Below are positions 63,076 to 64,000 of a stretch of DNA of 64,000 nt, piece by piece; the first letter of the stretch is position 1; each line of letters opens with the position of its first letter. The DNA lies in NCBI RefSeq assembly GCF_003386795.1, contig NZ_QTUC01000001.1:1240001-1304000 (forward strand), in the 5' to 3' direction. The notes beneath the pieces are model-generated. The model saw nothing but the letters and a program-made list of their open reading frames with translations, had not been told where the DNA came from and ran no database searches. The stretch is from Thermasporomyces composti (lineage in GTDB: Bacteria; Actinomycetota; Actinomycetes; Propionibacteriales; Actinopolymorphaceae). The position numbers and the translations under genes were made by a program.

Positions 63076-63690
63076 TCAGCTGGCACCTCCCACACCGGTC
63101 CCGGGCGCGTCGCCGCCACCGTCGCCGGCACTGGGCGTACCGGCCCCGTGCTGACCGCCACCCGGGCCGGATGGCTGCGCGCCCTCGCGGGGAGGGTCCC
63201 CGGCGTGGTCACCACTGCTCGGATGGTCGACACCGTGGACCTGCTCGACCGCGTGATGGAGCACCGGCCCGAGAACGGCGATGCCGTCGCGGGCGGCGCC
63301 GACCGAGCCAGGCAGGTTGATGATGATCGTCGAGCCCGCCAGCCCGGCGACCCCACGGGAGAGGGCCGCCCCGGGGATGCCCTTCGAGACGCCGTAGGCC
63401 CGGATCATCTCGGCGATTCCCGGGATCTCGACGTCGACGAGCCGCCGGGTCATCTCAGGCGTCTGGTCCGTCGGGCTCAGGCCGGTGCCGCCCGTGGTGA
63501 GAACGACGTCATACGCCGCCGCGACTGCCTCTCGCAGGGCGGCCAGCACCGGCTCGCCGTCGGGGACAACCTCGGGGCCGTCGACCGCGAACCCCAGCGC
63601 ACGCAGCCCGTCGACCAGGATGGGGCCCGCCCGGTCCGGGTAGACGCCCTGGGCGGCCCGGTTGGAGACGGTGAGCACGTACGCTCTCAC
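63076..63690 (-). CDS. mog: Molybdopterin adenylyltransferase (MogA/MoaB family)
   Basis: Adenylates molybdopterin before molybdate insertion. VRAYVLTVSNRAAQGVYPDRAGPILVDGLRALGF, DVVLTTGGTGLSPTDQTPEMTR, MIRAYGVSKGIPGAALSRGVAGLAGSTIIINLPGS are the MoaB/MogA signatures. From GTG 63690, overlapping the moaC stop (GTGA), it has 204 aa. The last 40 residues form a Gly/Pro/His-rich tail absent from most homologues. Confidence 0.93.
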   Translation of the reverse strand: MRAYVLTVSNRAAQGVYPDRAGPILVDGLRALGFAVDGPEVVPDGEPVLAALREAVAAAYDVVLTTGGTGLSPTDQTPEMTRRLVDVEIPGIAEMIRAYGVSKGIPGAALSRGVAGLAGSTIIINLPGSVGAARDGIAVLGPVLHHAVEQVHGVDHPSSGDHAGDPPREGAQPSGPGGGQHGAGTPSAGDGGGDAPGTGVGGAS

Positions 63691-64000
63691 TCCGGTCGCC
63701 TCCAATCGCCGGACGCGCCGCCGGTCTTCTCCACGACCCGCACGTCGGTCACGACCGCCGCGGGGTCGACAGCCTTGACCATATCGACGAGCGCCAGGGA
63801 AGCGACCATCACCGCGGTCAGGGCCTCCATCTCCACACCCGTCCGGTCGGTCGTGCGCGCCACAGCGGAGACCTCGACCCCGTCGTCGCGGACGTCGAGG
63901 TCGACCTCCACCCCGGTCAGTCCGATCGGATGACACAGCGGCACCAGGTCGGGTGTCTTCTTCGCCCCCATGATCCCGGCGATCCTGGCGACCGCGAGCG
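63687..64000 (-). CDS. moaC: Cyclic pyranopterin monophosphate synthase MoaC, 5' part beyond window
   Basis: Second step of molybdopterin synthesis. About 104 residues are visible: AVARIAGIMGAKKTPDLVPLCHPIGLTGVEVDLDV, then TTDRTGVEMEALTAVMVASLALVDMVKAVDPAAVVTDVRVVEKTGG, with the family motifs PLCHP and GVEMEALTAV. MoaC is about 160 aa, so roughly 50 N-terminal residues lie past position 64000. Its stop overlaps the mog start. Confidence 0.95.
   Translation of the reverse strand, partial: LAVARIAGIMGAKKTPDLVPLCHPIGLTGVEVDLDVRDDGVEVSAVARTTDRTGVEMEALTAVMVASLALVDMVKAVDPAAVVTDVRVVEKTGGASGDWRRPE

Overview
The window is a high-GC actinomycete chromosome. This follows from the GC-rich third codon positions, the many GTG starts, an XRE/DUF397 pair, a resuscitation-promoting factor, a DtxR/IdeR-type iron box, a CsoR copper regulon, a SepX/GlpR-like divisome protein and actinobacterial gene order. 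I see no phage, insertion sequence or CRISPR array. Coding is dense, and I could place almost every stretch.

The backbone is a conserved actinobacterial housekeeping order, read here right to left on the minus strand: moaC-mog-rimJ-sepX-like-tRNA-Ala (64.0-61.1 kb), pmt/rsmI-metG-tatD-rpfB-ksgA-ispE (47.8-38.8 kb) and glmU-prs (2.2-0 kb). From memory, M. tuberculosis keeps these genes close together (about Rv0993-Rv1018). Here the backbone is opened twice, by about 36 kb between ispE and glmU (2.5-38.5 kb) and by about 13 kb between pmt and the tRNA-Ala (47.8-61.0 kb). Both inserts hold accessory genes.

The left accessory block has several parts. (a) 2.5-13.2 kb is a sugar-phosphate module: trehalose-6-phosphatase, a GH65 disaccharide phosphorylase, beta-phosphoglucomutase, phosphoketolase, acetate kinase and a P2-type cation ATPase. 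It could turn an alpha-glucobiose into acetyl-phosphate, ATP and acetate. (b) At 13.4 kb is a diverged uronate-isomerase-like protein. (c) 14.8-19.1 kb is a CsoR-CopZ-(His-rich secreted protein)-CopA copper locus with two clear operators. (d) 20.1-24.1 kb is an iron-box-controlled siderophore ABC importer. (e) 24-38 kb is a mixed set: an orphan DNA methyltransferase, a divergent tam/tamR pair with twin operators, a CueP lipoprotein, an enolase-superfamily enzyme, XRE/DUF397 regulators, a small gene behind a structured leader, and a RIO kinase whose Shine-Dalgarno lies in a hairpin.

The right accessory block (48-61 kb) is rich in regulator/target pairs with visible palindromic operators: TetR/CatB-like acetyltransferase, MarR/monooxygenase-DsbA, ArsR/ArsI, TetR/TIM-barrel hydrolase-like protein and TetR/MFS exporter. 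It also holds GuaB1 (GMP reductase-like) and a CBS-domain protein.

Four genes are visibly broken: a GNAT, a HAD phosphatase, an MFS exporter and an ABC-2 permease. A fifth (VOC) has a suspicious readthrough tail. This means either gene decay in the accessory blocks or residual single-base errors in the assembly. The most novel-looking signals are the structured leader at 37.0 kb with two competing pairings, the SD-sequestering hairpin of the RIO kinase gene, the 15-bp tandem array that ends in a palindrome touching the otsB start codon, and the uronate isomerase homologue that seems to have lost active-site residues.
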